34,599 bases of DNA. Source: an uncultured Pseudanabaenaceae cyanobacterium. Lineage in GTDB: Bacteria > Cyanobacteriota > Cyanobacteriia > PCC-9006 > JAAUQQ01. A program made the position numbers and the translations under genes. Location of the stretch: contig CALECT010000161.1 of the NCBI GenBank assembly GCA_937949725.1, positions 1 to 34,599 on the forward strand, written 5' to 3'. The notes beneath the pieces are model-generated. The model saw nothing but the letters and a program-made list of their open reading frames with translations. It was not told the DNA's origin and made no database searches. Below, piece by piece: positions 7,601 through 16,255 of the stretch (position 1 is the stretch's first letter; every line of letters starts with the position of its first letter).

Positions 7601-7872
7601 GGTGTTGGGTTGGGCTGGCGGTGCTGTTTCTATTTTAGGGCTTTGGTTGGACTGGCTGGGGTTAGGCTTTGCGGGGCGGGTTTTGTTGAGGGTCTTGAGA
7701 GGGGCATCAAGGCACTTTGGCTAAACCTGCCCGTAAGGTTTTGGGCTTCGTTGAAGAATTTGGGTTCTCGCTGGGGCGGGTTTAGCAGTCGTTCGTTCCT
7801 CTATTCATTATTCATAAATATCTCAGTCAAGACCCGCTCTGCCAAGCCTATGGCTTCTTCTGGGCCATGACC

Positions 7873-8445
7873 TCAGCGCTCAACGCGAAAAATAAATTTA
7901 AATCGATCGCAATAATCTAAGCATTCCAATAATCTGCGATAAGTCCCGATCACCTGTTCAAAGCCCAAACGGTTACCTAAGGTCGCCGTGTACCCCTTCG
8001 GTCGGTCGGCTTTCGCGTTTTCTTGGGCTTCTTGCAGGAGCCAGGCGAGGGTGTTGCGATCGCTCTGTAAGTTACAGGCGGTCAATCCGGGCTGGCTATG
8101 GAAGCCAATGCTTTTGGGACGACGACCGGGAAAATTTGGAATGAGGAGGGGGGATTCAAGCCAGTCGAGCAGGGCTGGGTCGATGCTGCCGCTAAGACGG
8201 ATGACGTCTTGATAAACGCGGCGGTTGATTTTGTCGGGGATAGGGACGATTTTGCGTTCGCCGTTTTGACTGAGGACGCGGTAAACGATGCCCCCGATGA
8301 CTTCGTGGAAGAGGGGCATGAGGTCGAGCCCGGCAAATTCGAACAGGAGGTCAATTTGGGCCTGTTCGTCTAGGGGGCCAGCTAAATATTGGGATGTGGT
8401 GATGAGCGGGAGTAGCCCTGGCCCATATGCGGCTCCCATGGTCAA
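7873..8445 (-). CDS. Conserved hypothetical protein
   Basis: 190 residues, soluble, with no signal peptide or membrane span. I do not recognise it. Visible marks are a region beginning GPLDEQAQIDLLFEFAGLDLMPLFHEVI (27-54) and a middle segment around SIDPALLDWLESPLLIPNFPGRRPKSIG. The tail has AKADRPKGYTATLGNRLGFE followed by YRRLLECLDYCDRFKFIFRVER. The composition is that of an ordinary globular protein, and codon use with internal GCGATCGC-like sites looks native. zur lies downstream on the same strand after 272 bases, and rpiA upstream after 527 bases, so it is probably its own transcription unit. A start further downstream cannot be excluded, since no clear Shine-Dalgarno precedes the ATG at 8445. 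Confidence 0.7.
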   Translation of the reverse strand: MTMGAAYGPGLLPLITTSQYLAGPLDEQAQIDLLFEFAGLDLMPLFHEVIGGIVYRVLSQNGERKIVPIPDKINRRVYQDVIRLSGSIDPALLDWLESPLLIPNFPGRRPKSIGFHSQPGLTACNLQSDRNTLAWLLQEAQENAKADRPKGYTATLGNRLGFEQVIGTYRRLLECLDYCDRFKFIFRVER

Positions 8446-8972
8446 CTCTCTGGGCTAGTGCTCTGGGGTGCGGTGGCGATGCAGTGAGGCTGGTTCGTTC
8501 CAGGGAAGAACGGTCTTGAGGATAGCATGGCGATCGCATCAAATCCTCTGCTGCTGAGGGTTTAGCTTAGGAACGAGAGTTTATTAGTCGCGTGATTGAG
8601 CTCGCTGGAGGTTGTTCCCATCATTGGGGCTTGCTCCAGTAATGGGAAGTAGATAACCCCACTTATCCTGAATCGGACTTACGTAAATCGCCAAATGATC
8701 AGGAATCTCAATTGTTCTCTTTATCTCTTTATAGGACTCGCACCTTAGCGGTACTCAGCCAAGTAATATCCTTGCTCTCATCACTGCAAATACATCTACA
8801 CAGCAGCGGCACTCAAACTTGTTTGAACCTACTAAAAAGCTACCTTGGTTAAGGAGCAAAGCCGACTCATATCAGAAACCGACCTGAGTCCGGGAATTCA
8901 TGCCCAAACTCAGGTCGGTTGTGGTTTTTCGTTGTCAAGCCCAAATTGCTTCAAGCTTTATGACTGCAAGAC
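8446..8972. other. Gene-free stretch between rpiA and an unknown gene
   Basis: 527 bases without a convincing reading frame. It holds a HIP1 site at about 8530, an imperfect 13-bp hairpin (8615-8627 with 8636-8648, one mismatch and one G-U) and the terminator hairpin at 8877-8920. The promoter of the 190-residue gene must lie near its left end. Confidence 0.5.
8877..8928. terminator. Hairpin terminator after rpiA
   Basis: A 13-bp perfect stem (8877-8889 and 8908-8920) with an 18-base loop. It lies just past the rpiA stop on the minus strand. The better T-run (8924-8928) is on the plus side, so minus-strand efficiency is uncertain. Confidence 0.55.
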
Positions 8973-9680
8973 TTAGAGTTCATAAACATTGGGCTTGCCA
9001 TCTTTGACCTCGCCCACCAGAACCACATCGGCGACATCAACGAAGAGGCCATTCTCCAGCACGCCAGGAATGTTGTTGATGGTTTTCTCCATCTCAGCGG
9101 GGTTGTCAATGCTGGTGAATTTGACGTCGATGATCAAGTTGCCTTGGTCGCTAACCACAGGACCGGCTTTCTTGACCCCCATGCGAAGATCGCACTTGCC
9201 ACCCAGGTTTTCCAGCGCCTTCATTACAGGCGTCATGGCCATGGGAAGCACTTCCACAGGCAGGAGGAAGGTAGAGCCGAGGCTCTTCACCAACTTGCCG
9301 TCATCCACAACCACGATGAATTCCTTGGCCAGGGAGTCAACAATTTTCTCCTGGGTGTGGGCGGCACCGCCACCTTTAATCAGGTTTTTGTTGGGGTCTA
9401 CTTCGTCAGCGCCGTCGATCGCCACATCCATGGAATCGGCTTCATCCAAGCTGATCAAAGGAATGCCGTACTTCTTGGCGAGAACGCGAGCTTGGAAGGA
9501 GGTGGGGATACCTTTAATGTCCTTCAAGTCGCCAGAGGCCAAGCGCTCGCCGATGAACTGGATTGCATAGGCGGTGGTGGAGCCGGTGCCTAGGCCAACA
9601 ATGGAGCCTGACTTGACCCGTGCGGCGGCAGCGCGGCCAACTTCTTGCTTCATCACTGTGACGGGATCAGGACTGGACAT
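8973..9680 (-). CDS. rpiA: Ribose-5-phosphate isomerase A
   Basis: 235 residues, full length. It interconverts ribose 5-phosphate and ribulose 5-phosphate in the Calvin cycle and the pentose phosphate pathway, in the cytoplasm. The motifs seen are [12 protein letters not shown] (29-40) for phosphate binding, DGADEVDPN (89-97), and [11 protein letters not shown] (102-112), which holds the catalytic Glu at about 111. The family more often reads KGGGGAHLREK, so this is a mild variant. DDGKLV at 126-131 is also typical. The ATG is followed by [18 protein letters not shown], as in other cyanobacterial RpiA proteins. A GCGATCGC site lies directly upstream of the start. Confidence 0.96.
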   Translation of the reverse strand: MSSPDPVTVMKQEVGRAAAARVKSGSIVGLGTGSTTAYAIQFIGERLASGDLKDIKGIPTSFQARVLAKKYGIPLISLDEADSMDVAIDGADEVDPNKNLIKGGGAAHTQEKIVDSLAKEFIVVVDDGKLVKSLGSTFLLPVEVLPMAMTPVMKALENLGGKCDLRMGVKKAGPVVSDQGNLIIDVKFTSIDNPAEMEKTINNIPGVLENGLFVDVADVVLVGEVKDGKPNVYEL

Positions 9681-9783
9681 GGCGATCGCTCCTCAAATTA
9701 CTGCGTCTTTAATCATAGGGGAGGGTGGGCGCTGGAAAAATGACCGGAGAGAATTGCGATCGTACTGACTGAGGAGCCCAGCA

Positions 9784-10344
9784 CTAGAGCAGCCAGTCAA
9801 ATAGCTCGCCGAGGGTGAGATGAAAGGCTGCGGCAAATTCAGGTGTGGGTAGCGTCTGGGCTGGATCGTCGATGATTTCTGTGGGGCGATCGGGCCAAAA
9901 CACAAGAACGCACCGCTCCTGAGGGTCAATTAGCCAGCCCATCAGGGCTCCATGCTTGAGGCAGTGCAAAATATTGCGGGTGACTTTCGTTTGACTTTGC
10001 TTGGGAGAGAGCACTTCAACGGTCCAGTCCGGAGCGAGCTCAAACTCATTGGCAATTTCGCCATCAGCATCTCGGGCGATGCGCGACCAGACAAATACTG
10101 CGGCATCTGGCACGGTTGAGCGGCCACCAAAGGTGCAACGTAGCTCTGCAAAAGCTCGCGCCGTTTGGTTCGGCTTGAGGATGACATTGGCATTCGCGAC
10201 AAACTCGCCCTGAAGAACGCTGTGCTTTCCCTGGGGTATGGTTTTTTGAATGATTTGGCCATCAATGTATTCGCTAGCAGGCTTCGTTTCGGGTCGTTCC
10301 AGAAAGGCTTGCAATGTCAGCTTTTGGGGCGGCGCTTGAACCAT
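9784..10344 (-). CDS. Uma2 family (DUF820) putative nuclease
   Basis: 186 residues from the ATG at 10344, which has GGGAG six bases upstream. The longer open frame to 10566 adds a segment unlike the family. Uma2 proteins (PF05685) have a restriction-endonuclease-like fold and are strongly expanded in cyanobacteria; their role is not settled. The features seen are the N-terminal SEYIDGQIIQK with E25, VPDAAVFVW with D80, the VEVLSP strand with E110, and HGALMGWLIDPQERCVLVF. The Asp/Glu positions match a PD-(D/E)xK-like site. A second member lies at 17406-17969. A small membrane-protein gene is divergent, 80 bases away. Confidence 0.82.
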   Translation of the reverse strand: MVQAPPQKLTLQAFLERPETKPASEYIDGQIIQKTIPQGKHSVLQGEFVANANVILKPNQTARAFAELRCTFGGRSTVPDAAVFVWSRIARDADGEIANEFELAPDWTVEVLSPKQSQTKVTRNILHCLKHGALMGWLIDPQERCVLVFWPDRPTEIIDDPAQTLPTPEFAAAFHLTLGELFDWLL

Positions 10345-10424
10345 TTGGGTCTCCCAAGGGAGGAGCAAGGCGAACTTAGCTTGGCAGTAATATTGTAGAA
10401 CTTCTGAACGGAGACCTTTTTGGC

Positions 10425-10808
10425 GTGAAAGAAGCCCAAAAGGACAGGTTGAGCCAATTGAGTGTCTGGATCGTCTGTCTGGCTTTGCTCGCAGGACTGC
10501 TATTTTTCGCAATGCTAGGGTCAACGAATCTAAATGAGGTGACTGACAGTAATCGCATCCTGTCAACAGATGGTAGAGCCTATTGCTACCAAGACCTTGA
10601 TAAAGGATTTGTTGTTGTCTCTTCTGCTGTTCTGACCTGGATAATCACAAGCCTACTTTGCCTAAGCAGCTATGTTGCCAAAGCTTGGAAGTCGCTCAAG
10701 CCGTTCTGGTTTCTTACGCTGTTTGCTAGCGGTCTATCACTGTTTTTTATCTACAGATGCTTTGAATTGGTTCGCTACAGCCGTGAGCTTGAAACATTCT
10801 GCAGCTGA
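10425..10808 (+). CDS. Small three-TM hypothetical protein
   Basis: 127 residues from a GTG start, with GGAG 11 bases upstream. Three hydrophobic spans are visible at about 14-31, 61-82 and 93-113, with a Tyr/Asp-rich loop between the first two that contains C54 and a second Cys near the C terminus (126). The basic N terminus (MKEAQKDR) predicts it to face the cytoplasm, which would put the first loop and the C-terminal tail outside. I do not recognise the family. It converges on the metal-transporter permease gene with a gap of only 24 bases and no clear terminator. Its reality rests on the hydrophobic pattern and start signals. Confidence 0.55.
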   Translation: MKEAQKDRLSQLSVWIVCLALLAGLLFFAMLGSTNLNEVTDSNRILSTDGRAYCYQDLDKGFVVVSSAVLTWIITSLLCLSSYVAKAWKSLKPFWFLTLFASGLSLFFIYRCFELVRYSRELETFCS

Positions 10809-10832
10809 CTGATTTCGGTTCAAGCTTGGCCA

Positions 10833-11681
10833 CTAGCGCACTGCGCTGCGGGGCTGGGTGAGTAAGCCGTATTGGGGACTGAAGAGAAAGGCCAGGGTAA
10901 AGAACCCGGCAGCGACTAGGGCGATCGCAGGCCCAGACGGCACATTGACCCAATAGCTCAAATACATCCCGCTAATGCTGGACAAGATGCCAATACCAGC
11001 TCCCAGCGCCATCACCCGATTCAAGCGATTCACTAGCAAATAAGCTGTGGCCCCCGGCGTAATCAACAGGGCCAGCACCAGCACGACACCGACTGCTTTG
11101 AGGCTCGCAACGACCGTCAGAGAAATCAGCGACATCAAGCCAAAGTTCAACGCATTCACCGGTAGCCCGGCCACCTGCGCCCCCTCTGGGTCAAAGGTGT
11201 AAAACAGTAGTTCCTTGTACAACAGGCGAACGACCAGGATGACGATGATGGCAATGATGGCCGTATCTCGCACATCGCCCCAGGTCACGCCGAGAATGTT
11301 GCCAAAGAGGAAGTGGTTGAGGTCGATCTTGTTGTCCTTTTGGATCAGCGTAATTAGTGTTACGCCAGCGGCAAAGAAGGTGGATAGGACAATGCCCATG
11401 GCCGCGTCTTCTTTGATCGGGGACTTGGTGCGAATCCAGGCAATGATAGTGGTGCCCAGCATTCCGCTGAGGAAGGCACCGACGAAGAGGTTGATGCCTG
11501 CCCAGTAAGCGATCGCTAATCCCGGCAAAACTGAATGGCTAATGGCATCGCCCAAGAGCGCCAACCGTTGCACCAGCAAGTAGCTACCGACGACGGCGCA
11601 GATTAGGCCCACAAGGATGGCCACGATGAGCGATCGCTGCATAAATTCAAATTGCAGCGGCTCAATCAAAAGATTAATCAT
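10833..11681 (-). CDS. mntB: Metal ABC transporter permease (Mn/Zn type, ABC-3)
   Basis: 282 residues from the ATG at 11681; a longer frame to 11708 overlaps the ATPase gene. About eight hydrophobic segments are seen. Family marks are RLALLGDAISHSVLPGLAIAYW (39-60), IKEDAAMGIVLSTFFAAGV (89-107), NHFLFGNILGV (122-132), and KAVGVVLVLALLITPGATAYLL (195-216). These resemble the Mnt/Sit branch (manganese, iron) more than ZnuB. It starts 5 bases after the ATPase stop, so the two genes are co-transcribed and probably translationally coupled. No substrate-binding protein gene flanks them, so the partner must be elsewhere. The metal is inferred, not proven; zinc remains possible. Confidence 0.82.
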   Translation of the reverse strand: MINLLIEPLQFEFMQRSLIVAILVGLICAVVGSYLLVQRLALLGDAISHSVLPGLAIAYWAGINLFVGAFLSGMLGTTIIAWIRTKSPIKEDAAMGIVLSTFFAAGVTLITLIQKDNKIDLNHFLFGNILGVTWGDVRDTAIIAIIVILVVRLLYKELLFYTFDPEGAQVAGLPVNALNFGLMSLISLTVVASLKAVGVVLVLALLITPGATAYLLVNRLNRVMALGAGIGILSSISGMYLSYWVNVPSGPAIALVAAGFFTLAFLFSPQYGLLTQPRSAVR

Positions 11682-11686
11682 CGTTA

Positions 11687-12505
11687 TTACGCTGCTGCCG
11701 CTGCCCAATTTGTGGCCCAGCCACCATAGGCCTGCTGCATAAACTCGCTTTGCAACACCTCATCCCTTACGCCGCTGGCAACCACCTCACGGTTGAGCAA
11801 AATCACCTCATCAAAGTTCTTAATCGTCGGCCCCAAATCATGGTGAACGGCCAGAACAATTTTGCCCTCATCGGCCAGCTCATGGAGGATGTCAAATAAA
11901 ACCGCCTCGGTCCTCTTATCCACCCCAGTCAAAGGCTCATCCAAAAACAACACATCGGCTTCTTGAGCCAATGCCCGGGCTAGAAAAATACGCTGCTGCT
12001 GGCCGCCGGACAGCTGACCAATGGGGCGATGGGCAAAGTCTTCCATGCCGACCCGCTTTAGCGCAGCCTCAGCCGCCCGCTTGCTGGTGGCGCTGAACTT
12101 GCGCAGCCAGCCGGCCTTACGCACCCGACCCATCATCACCACATCCCAAGCCGTTGCGGGGTAGCGCCAGTCAATTTGGGCTCGCTGGGGCAAGTAAGCT
12201 AAGCGCTCTCGCTGAGCTAGCAGCGAAGTCTGTCCCCAGCTGACTTCGCCTTGGGCAGCGGGAATTAGGCCCAGCATGGCCTTCATTAAAGTGCTTTTGC
12301 CCGCGCCATTGGGACCGACGATGCCTGTGAGCTTGCCTGGCTTCACCGCAACACTCACATCTTCTAAGGCATGGAGGTCCCGATAAAACACATCGAGATG
12401 GTTGACCTGAATGGGTGCAATACCTTCAGCCCGACAGGCTGCAGCTCCGGCAGACCGAAACAGACCTGCGGAGGTGGCTTGAAGACTGGGCATGGACAGG
12501 GTCAT
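11687..12505 (-). CDS. mntA: Metal ABC transporter ATP-binding protein (Mn/Zn type)
   Basis: 272 residues. The nucleotide-binding domain is complete: Walker A GPNGAGKST (64-72), Q-loop Q107 in YLPQRAQIDWRYP, signature LSGGQQ (165-170), Walker B VLFLDEP (185-191), and the switch H221. The Q-loop continuation IDWRYPATAWDVVMMGR is typical of manganese and Mn/Fe (Mnt/Sit) ATPases; ZnuC proteins differ here. About 30 N-terminal residues of Ala/Ser-rich sequence precede the domain and may not be translated; a later start is possible, since no clear Shine-Dalgarno precedes 12505. The promoter region upstream carries paired direct repeats. The symbol follows the Synechocystis mntCAB naming and depends on the metal. 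Confidence 0.82.
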   Translation of the reverse strand: MTLSMPSLQATSAGLFRSAGAAACRAEGIAPIQVNHLDVFYRDLHALEDVSVAVKPGKLTGIVGPNGAGKSTLMKAMLGLIPAAQGEVSWGQTSLLAQRERLAYLPQRAQIDWRYPATAWDVVMMGRVRKAGWLRKFSATSKRAAEAALKRVGMEDFAHRPIGQLSGGQQQRIFLARALAQEADVLFLDEPLTGVDKRTEAVLFDILHELADEGKIVLAVHHDLGPTIKNFDEVILLNREVVASGVRDEVLQSEFMQQAYGGWATNWAAAAA

Positions 12506-12911
12506 GGCGGAAAAATGAAAGGAAAATGAAATCTCTTAGCTTCAGTATAGAACAGGCTTTCAGAGAAAATGAAAAGAAAGTGAAAAGACGTTTACATTTC
12601 GATACAGACTGACGAAGGAATAACGTAAGCCTGAAGTTGAGGTGTGCCTCCGAGCTTGTCTCTGGCGAAAAGGCTTTTATGCAGCGACTGCCCATGCCCA
12701 GCTTGGGGCTTGGTAATAGCGATATCTCGTTAAGTCAGAACCAAGCTGAAAAGCTGAGTTGGAGTGAGAGGTCACATAAATGAGGAGAACCATGTGAAAT
12801 AATTAAGAAAATCTAAAGTTGCGCTGCCACCCCATTGAGACCCAGCGAATTCTCCTGGGCAACCTAAGCGGGTTAGACAGAACACTTTGGTCGACGGAAA
12901 CATCGGAATCC
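12506..12911. other. Divergent intergenic region with regulatory repeats
   Basis: 406 bases between the metal transporter (-) and the phosphorylase-kinase-like gene (+). The left 80 bases hold the transporter promoter and repeats. The rest has no convincing gene. A 34-codon frame at 12678-12782 is possible but weak. The region 12780-12815 is AT-rich and may hold the promoter of the rightward gene. Confidence 0.5.
12511..12585 (-). promoter_or_regulatory. Metal-transporter promoter with paired 11-bp direct repeats
   Basis: The plus strand shows four near-identical copies of GAAAATGAAA: 12511-12520, 12522-12531, 12565-12574 and 12576-12585 (the first begins AAAAATGAAA and the last reads GAAAGTGAAA). 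Within each pair the spacing is exactly 11 bp, and the pairs are 54 bp apart, so all copies fall near one face of the helix. Between the pairs, on the minus strand, a consensus-like -10 TATACT lies at 12549-12544. The upstream pair then covers the -35 area, and the downstream pair lies just after the expected start. Eleven-bp direct repeats are typical of OmpR/PhoB-type response regulators. The layout fits repression. Confidence 0.6.
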
Positions 12912-15900
12912 ATGGTTAGCAGCTACTCCCCACCTTCCAGTCCCGCTTTGCGCAATGACTTTAAAGACATTCGCCAGCATTTGGATAGCTACTACCAGCC
13001 GATTAAAACCGTCATCCTCAGTCGGCAGAACCCGATTAGCGGCTTGTTGCCTGCCAGTACTGCCATTACGACCCACGGCGACTACACCGATGCTTGGGTG
13101 CGGGATAACGTTTACAGCATTTTGGCGGTGTGGGGCCTGGCGATCGCCTATCGCAAGTCAGACCTCGACCCAGGCCGCACCTTCGAACTAGAGCACAGCG
13201 TCATCAAGCTGATGCGCGGTCTGCTGTTCGCGATGATGAAGCAGGCTCCCAAGGTCGAGAAATTCAAAGCCACCCAGCATCCCCTCGATGCCCTCCATGC
13301 CAAGTACAAGACGCCCACGGGCGATCCAGTTGTAGGTGATGACGAATGGGGCCACCTCCAGCTCGACGCGACATCTCTGTTTTTGCTGATGCTGGCGGAG
13401 ATGACGGCTTCGGGGCTGTCCATCGTTTACACCCTGGATGAAGTCAACTTTGTTCAGAATCTGGTCTATTACATTGGCCGCACTTATCGCACCCCGGACT
13501 ATGGCATTTGGGAGCGGGGCAACAAGATTAACCATGGTAATGCTGAGCTGAATGCGAGTTCCGTGGGCATGGCTAAGGCGGCATTGGAAGCGCTGAATGG
13601 CTTCAACCTGTTTGGCATTCACGGCGGTCAAGCCTCGGTGATTCATGTCTTGCCGGACGAGATTGCCCGCGCTCGCGCCACGCTGACCTCGCTGTTGCCC
13701 AGAGAATCCAGCTCTAAAGAAGTGGACGCTGCAACCCTGAGCGTGATTGGCTTCCCGGCCTTTGCCATTGAAGACAGCGCCCTAGCCGATCGCACCCGCA
13801 ACGAAATCATCTCCAAGCTTCAGGGCCGCTACGGCTGCAAGCGCTTTCTGCGGGATGGCCACCAAACCGTACTGGAAGACCACGATCGCCTCCATTACGA
13901 TCCTTGGGAGCTGCAAAAGTTTGAGCATATCGAATGCGAATGGCCGCTGTTCTACACCTACTTGATGCTGGATGGGTTGTTTCGGGGCGATCGTGATTTC
14001 GTCTCGGATTACCGCAAGCGCCTCGAATTTGTCGAAGTCAAACAGGATGGCATCGCCCTCCTACCCGAGATTTACTTCGTCCCAGCCAGCCAGGTCGAAG
14101 CTGAGAAAGAGAACCCTGGCAGCCAAGCGCGATTGCCCAACGAAAACGTCCCGCTCGTCTGGGCCCAAAGCCTCTACTACTTGGGCCAGATGATGGACGA
14201 TGGCCTCCTGGCCCCTGGTGATATTGACCCCCTGGGCCGTCACACTCACTTGGGCAAGCAGCGTCAGCCCACCGTTCAAATCGCCTTGGTGGCTGAAGAC
14301 AAGGTGTTGCAGGCAGAACTAGAATCCTGCGGCGTTGCAACGCAAACCTTGGATCAGCTCAATCCGATTCAGCTCTACGAAGCCCAAGAACTGTCGAAGC
14401 TGTATCAACATATTGGAGCGAACGAACAGCTCAAGCTCACGGGTCGCCCGCTGCGGCGCTTACGCAGCCTCACCACCTCTCGCCTCTTCCGCATTCGGGG
14501 CGAAGCCGTGGTTTTCTTGCCTGCCTTCCTCGATTTAGAGCAGTTCTACCTCACCCTGGACGAGCCCTTCCTCGTTGCTCAAATTAAAAGTGAAATCGCT
14601 TACCTGCATCGCAACTGGCGGGAACTGGGCAAGCCATTACTCACCCTGCGCATCACCCGTTCCATGGTGGAGAATGGCCGCGATGCCCTGTTGACCCTGA
14701 TGCAGGAGCTTAACGGCGGTCTCTGTGACGGTGTGCCGGTCAAGGTGGGGCCGTTGCAACAGCTCATGCTCACCGCTGGCAGCGAGCGCATCGATGATCC
14801 TGGAGCATTTGCCTTCACACCTTTTGGCTCAGCCACTTCTGGCATCCGTGAAGCCGCGTTGAAGCTCAACCTGGAGCACAACCAGCCCCTCAGCAACCAG
14901 CAGGAATTTGACCTGGAAGTCCAGACTGAATCCGAGAGTATCTTCAAGCTCTTACGCCAATCTGAAAATCTCTATGAGCAAATCGAGCTGCTGCAAACGC
15001 TGCGGGCTTCCCAAGGACTCAACTTCTTGACTCCCCTCGTCTCGGGACAAAGCCCCCTGACGGTGGCGGAGCTGATCCATGAAGTCTATGAAAAGGCCAG
15101 TCAGCTCAGGCTGTGGGCCTTGGTGCGCCGGGCTGCTGCCTTGCTAGAAAAGGTCGATATCGGCCTATCCGATGCGGTGACGGATATCTTGGTGCGTCGC
15201 AAACAAATTGCGGTGGGTAAGGCTTACAGCGAAGCTTCGCTGATCACCCAGCCCTTGGCTAATCCAGAGCTGAAAGCGAAGCTGCGGGAGTTTTGCCGCG
15301 AGGACATTCGCGATCGCGTCCTCACCCAAGAAATCCTCCTCCACCTCGGCGTCCTGCTCAACGCTGACCCCGAACGCTTCAAGGGCTTCCTCACCCTGCG
15401 CGTCGGCTACCTAATCCTGCTGCTCACCAGCCAAATTGCTAAGGAGCAAAAGCTGACCCAGGACGAAGCCTACGAAGCCCTGATGCAGCAAAGCCCTTTC
15501 GAAATCAAGATGATGCTGCTGGCAGTACTGGAAGGTTACGACGACCTCAACCAAGTGTTGCAACAGCAAGAATCATTGCATGTTGGCAAAGCAGCCCAGT
15601 CGATTGAATTTGTCGTGGCCCAGGACACCTTTGAGGGTCACAGCCCTGAAAGCGAAATGATGAATCGCGACTGGCGACAGCGCCGTCAGCTAGAAGGCTC
15701 GCTCAACCTCGTGCCCAAGGACTTTTACAAGAGCGTTTGGCAGTTACTGAACCAATGTAAGGGCGTGGTCATTGGGGATAAGCTGGAGCGACGCAATCGC
15801 CTCGATAGCTATCCCCTGGTGCTGGAGATGACACCGGGTGAGACCAACTTTGCTCTACGCATCGAGCATTTGCTCAACAAGATTCAGGCTCCGGAATACC

Positions 15901-16244
15901 GGCAAATGAATATTGAGGCGCTGTTGGAATTGGCAGCGATCGCCCAACGCAACCCAGACCTCAACATTGAAGATTACCTTGTCCTCGATGTCGTCGTCGG
16001 CCACGCCGTACGTATTGCCTGGCTCGATGAGTATCCCCAGCACCAGGATGGCTATAGCAGCCACAAGGCCAATGCCTGGAGTGCGTTTTATCAGATGCCA
16101 CCAGCGGACTGTGCCGAGGCGATCGCCCGTGCCTTCCGCTATCTGATTGAGTCTGGCTATAGCAGTGAGGAAGACCTGGGTGCTACGTCTGAAGTTGAGA
16201 CAACGACTGAGGAAGTCACCCCTGCGGCAGCAAGCTTAAGTTGA
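12912..16244 (+). CDS. Phosphorylase b kinase alpha/beta-like, GH15-related protein
   Basis: 1,110 residues from the ATG at 12912; a TTG at 12819 would add 31 residues. The N-terminal 420 residues match the GH15-like (alpha/alpha)6 barrel shared by glucoamylases and phosphorylase kinase alpha/beta subunits: DAWVRDN at 60-66, DEWGHLQLDATSLFLL at 144-159, and YGIWERGNKINHGNAELN at 197-214. A Glu/Trp-rich segment follows (ECEWPLFYTYLMLDGLF). The remaining 600 residues are helical and lack a domain I can name with confidence; phosphorylase kinase alpha has a long regulatory C-terminal part too. It ends in an acidic, Thr/Glu-rich tail. No signal peptide, so cytoplasmic. A role in glycogen or glycan handling is a guess. 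A DUF6010-like gene follows 11 bases later. Confidence 0.82.
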   Translation: MVSSYSPPSSPALRNDFKDIRQHLDSYYQPIKTVILSRQNPISGLLPASTAITTHGDYTDAWVRDNVYSILAVWGLAIAYRKSDLDPGRTFELEHSVIKLMRGLLFAMMKQAPKVEKFKATQHPLDALHAKYKTPTGDPVVGDDEWGHLQLDATSLFLLMLAEMTASGLSIVYTLDEVNFVQNLVYYIGRTYRTPDYGIWERGNKINHGNAELNASSVGMAKAALEALNGFNLFGIHGGQASVIHVLPDEIARARATLTSLLPRESSSKEVDAATLSVIGFPAFAIEDSALADRTRNEIISKLQGRYGCKRFLRDGHQTVLEDHDRLHYDPWELQKFEHIECEWPLFYTYLMLDGLFRGDRDFVSDYRKRLEFVEVKQDGIALLPEIYFVPASQVEAEKENPGSQARLPNENVPLVWAQSLYYLGQMMDDGLLAPGDIDPLGRHTHLGKQRQPTVQIALVAEDKVLQAELESCGVATQTLDQLNPIQLYEAQELSKLYQHIGANEQLKLTGRPLRRLRSLTTSRLFRIRGEAVVFLPAFLDLEQFYLTLDEPFLVAQIKSEIAYLHRNWRELGKPLLTLRITRSMVENGRDALLTLMQELNGGLCDGVPVKVGPLQQLMLTAGSERIDDPGAFAFTPFGSATSGIREAALKLNLEHNQPLSNQQEFDLEVQTESESIFKLLRQSENLYEQIELLQTLRASQGLNFLTPLVSGQSPLTVAELIHEVYEKASQLRLWALVRRAAALLEKVDIGLSDAVTDILVRRKQIAVGKAYSEASLITQPLANPELKAKLREFCREDIRDRVLTQEILLHLGVLLNADPERFKGFLTLRVGYLILLLTSQIAKEQKLTQDEAYEALMQQSPFEIKMMLLAVLEGYDDLNQVLQQQESLHVGKAAQSIEFVVAQDTFEGHSPESEMMNRDWRQRRQLEGSLNLVPKDFYKSVWQLLNQCKGVVIGDKLERRNRLDSYPLVLEMTPGETNFALRIEHLLNKIQAPEYRQMNIEALLELAAIAQRNPDLNIEDYLVLDVVVGHAVRIAWLDEYPQHQDGYSSHKANAWSAFYQMPPADCAEAIARAFRYLIESGYSSEEDLGATSEVETTTEEVTPAAASLS

Positions 16245-16255
16245 TGTAGCTGCCC

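Noticed and set aside
12678..12782. 34-codon frame on + between the metal transporter and the phosphorylase-kinase-like gene
   Set aside because: It has an AAGG upstream, but the product has no recognisable feature and nothing else supports it.
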